DNA of 64,000 nucleotides, from positions 2,149,501 through 2,213,500 of the forward strand of contig NZ_CP149926.1 in NCBI RefSeq assembly GCF_037949285.1, written 5' to 3'. How positions within the stretch are numbered: the first letter of the stretch is position 1; every line of letters starts with the position of its first letter. The notes below the pieces were generated by a model. It was not told where the DNA came from. It was given only the letters and a program-made list of their open reading frames with translations, and made no database searches. Of the stretch, positions 63,679-64,000 are shown one piece after another. The DNA is from Thioclava sp. GXIMD4216. Lineage in GTDB: Bacteria; Pseudomonadota; Alphaproteobacteria; Rhodobacterales; Rhodobacteraceae. Both the position numbers and the translations under genes were made by a program.

Positions 63679-64000
63679 CAGACCTCGCTTGCCTGCAATA
63701 CGCCTTCCAGTTCCCGTTCAAGGGCTGCGATATCGGCAGGCTCGGGCGGCCCCCGCCGCGCAAGCGCCGCTGCCGCCCGTGCAGAGGCGGCTTCGGACAT
63801 TGCCCCCGCCCCGAGAACGGCGTCTTCCATCTCGGCCATATCCCCGTTGCAATGCAGCGCCACATCACAGCCTGCCGCCATGGTGGCCTCGGCCCGCTGG
63901 CGGATGCCGCCCGACAGCGCCTGCATCGACAGGTCATCCGACATCAGTAGCCCGTCAAAGCCGATCACCTGCCGGATCAGGTCCACCATCACCGGCGACT
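63678..64000 (-). CDS. nagZ: Beta-N-acetylhexosaminidase NagZ, C-terminal part (5' end outside window)
   Basis: About 107 C-terminal codons are visible. GFDGLLMSDDLSMQAL is the family's catalytic-region signature and AEATMAAGCDVALHCNGD follows. NagZ removes N-acetylglucosamine from muropeptides in cell wall recycling. The reading frame continues past base 64000. nagZ-scpA-scpB is a common order in this group. Confidence 0.9.
   Translation of the reverse strand, partial: SPVMVDLIRQVIGFDGLLMSDDLSMQALSGGIRQRAEATMAAGCDVALHCNGDMAEMEDAVLGAGAMSEAASARAAAALARRGPPEPADIAALERELEGVLQASEV

Overview
The window is a 64 kb, GC-rich piece of an alphaproteobacterial chromosome. Gene content and order point to the Rhodobacterales (Rhodobacteraceae/Paracoccaceae, for example a Thioclava- or Paracoccus-like bacterium). 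The indicators are GapR (DUF2312), NDUFA12 beside DUF2155 and aat, the rplU-rpmA-GNAT-GNAT-obgE-proB run, yceD-rpmF-plsX-fabH-ihfA-merR followed by tRNA-Pro, OlsB, and dgt next to erpA. Genus cannot be fixed from the sequence alone.

Layout. 1-2054: 3' end of a type I restriction gene (hsdR) coupled to a YgjP-type metallopeptidase, beside the 3' end of a tRNA-Thr gene, which looks like the edge of an integrated island. 2402-9162: an orphan iron-type fused ABC permease, a sulfotransferase-like protein, gapR, a FadB-like protein that has lost catalytic motifs, and a FliM-type motor protein. 9246-14072: a transporter-fused histidine kinase with a small two-TM protein and a receiver-only response regulator, beside a ScfR/RamB-type regulator. 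14236-15935: an MscS channel and a small membrane protein.

16053-29475 is mostly a reductive pyrimidine catabolism region on the minus strand. PreT/PreA reduce uracil or thymine, a dihydropyrimidinase opens the ring, and an M20 amidohydrolase releases the beta-amino acid. A four-gene ABC transporter probably imports the substrate, and a RutR-type TetR regulator lies between the two gene blocks. One near-perfect RutR operator precedes the amidohydrolase operon and one degenerate operator precedes preT. A tautomerase, an esterase and two unrecognised proteins are embedded here.

29742-35986 holds housekeeping genes: accB-accC, a methyltransferase, aat, DUF2155, NDUFA12, and clpP followed by clpX. 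36244-39490 is a purine (urate to glyoxylate) catabolism locus: uraH divergent from puuE-uraD (fused), a ureidoglycine aminohydrolase and allA. 39756-54396 holds dgt, erpA, a membrane-anchored NYN nuclease, a MESH1-like hydrolase, xth, an unknown membrane transporter, proB/obgE/GNATs/rpmA/rplU, a GAF histidine kinase, an Uup-type ABC-F ATPase and OlsB. 54675-64000 holds bamE, yceD, rpmF-plsX-fabH-ihfA-merR, tRNA-Pro, a double-domain dCTP deaminase, scpB/scpA and the 3' end of nagZ.

The best leads for something new are the FadB-like pseudoenzyme, the SSS-kinase/two-TM/receiver-only set beside ScfR, the pyrimidine regulon with its transporter and tautomerase, a hairpin that can mask the ribosome binding site of a small membrane protein, and a two-hairpin leader before rplU. 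None of the functional assignments was checked against a database.
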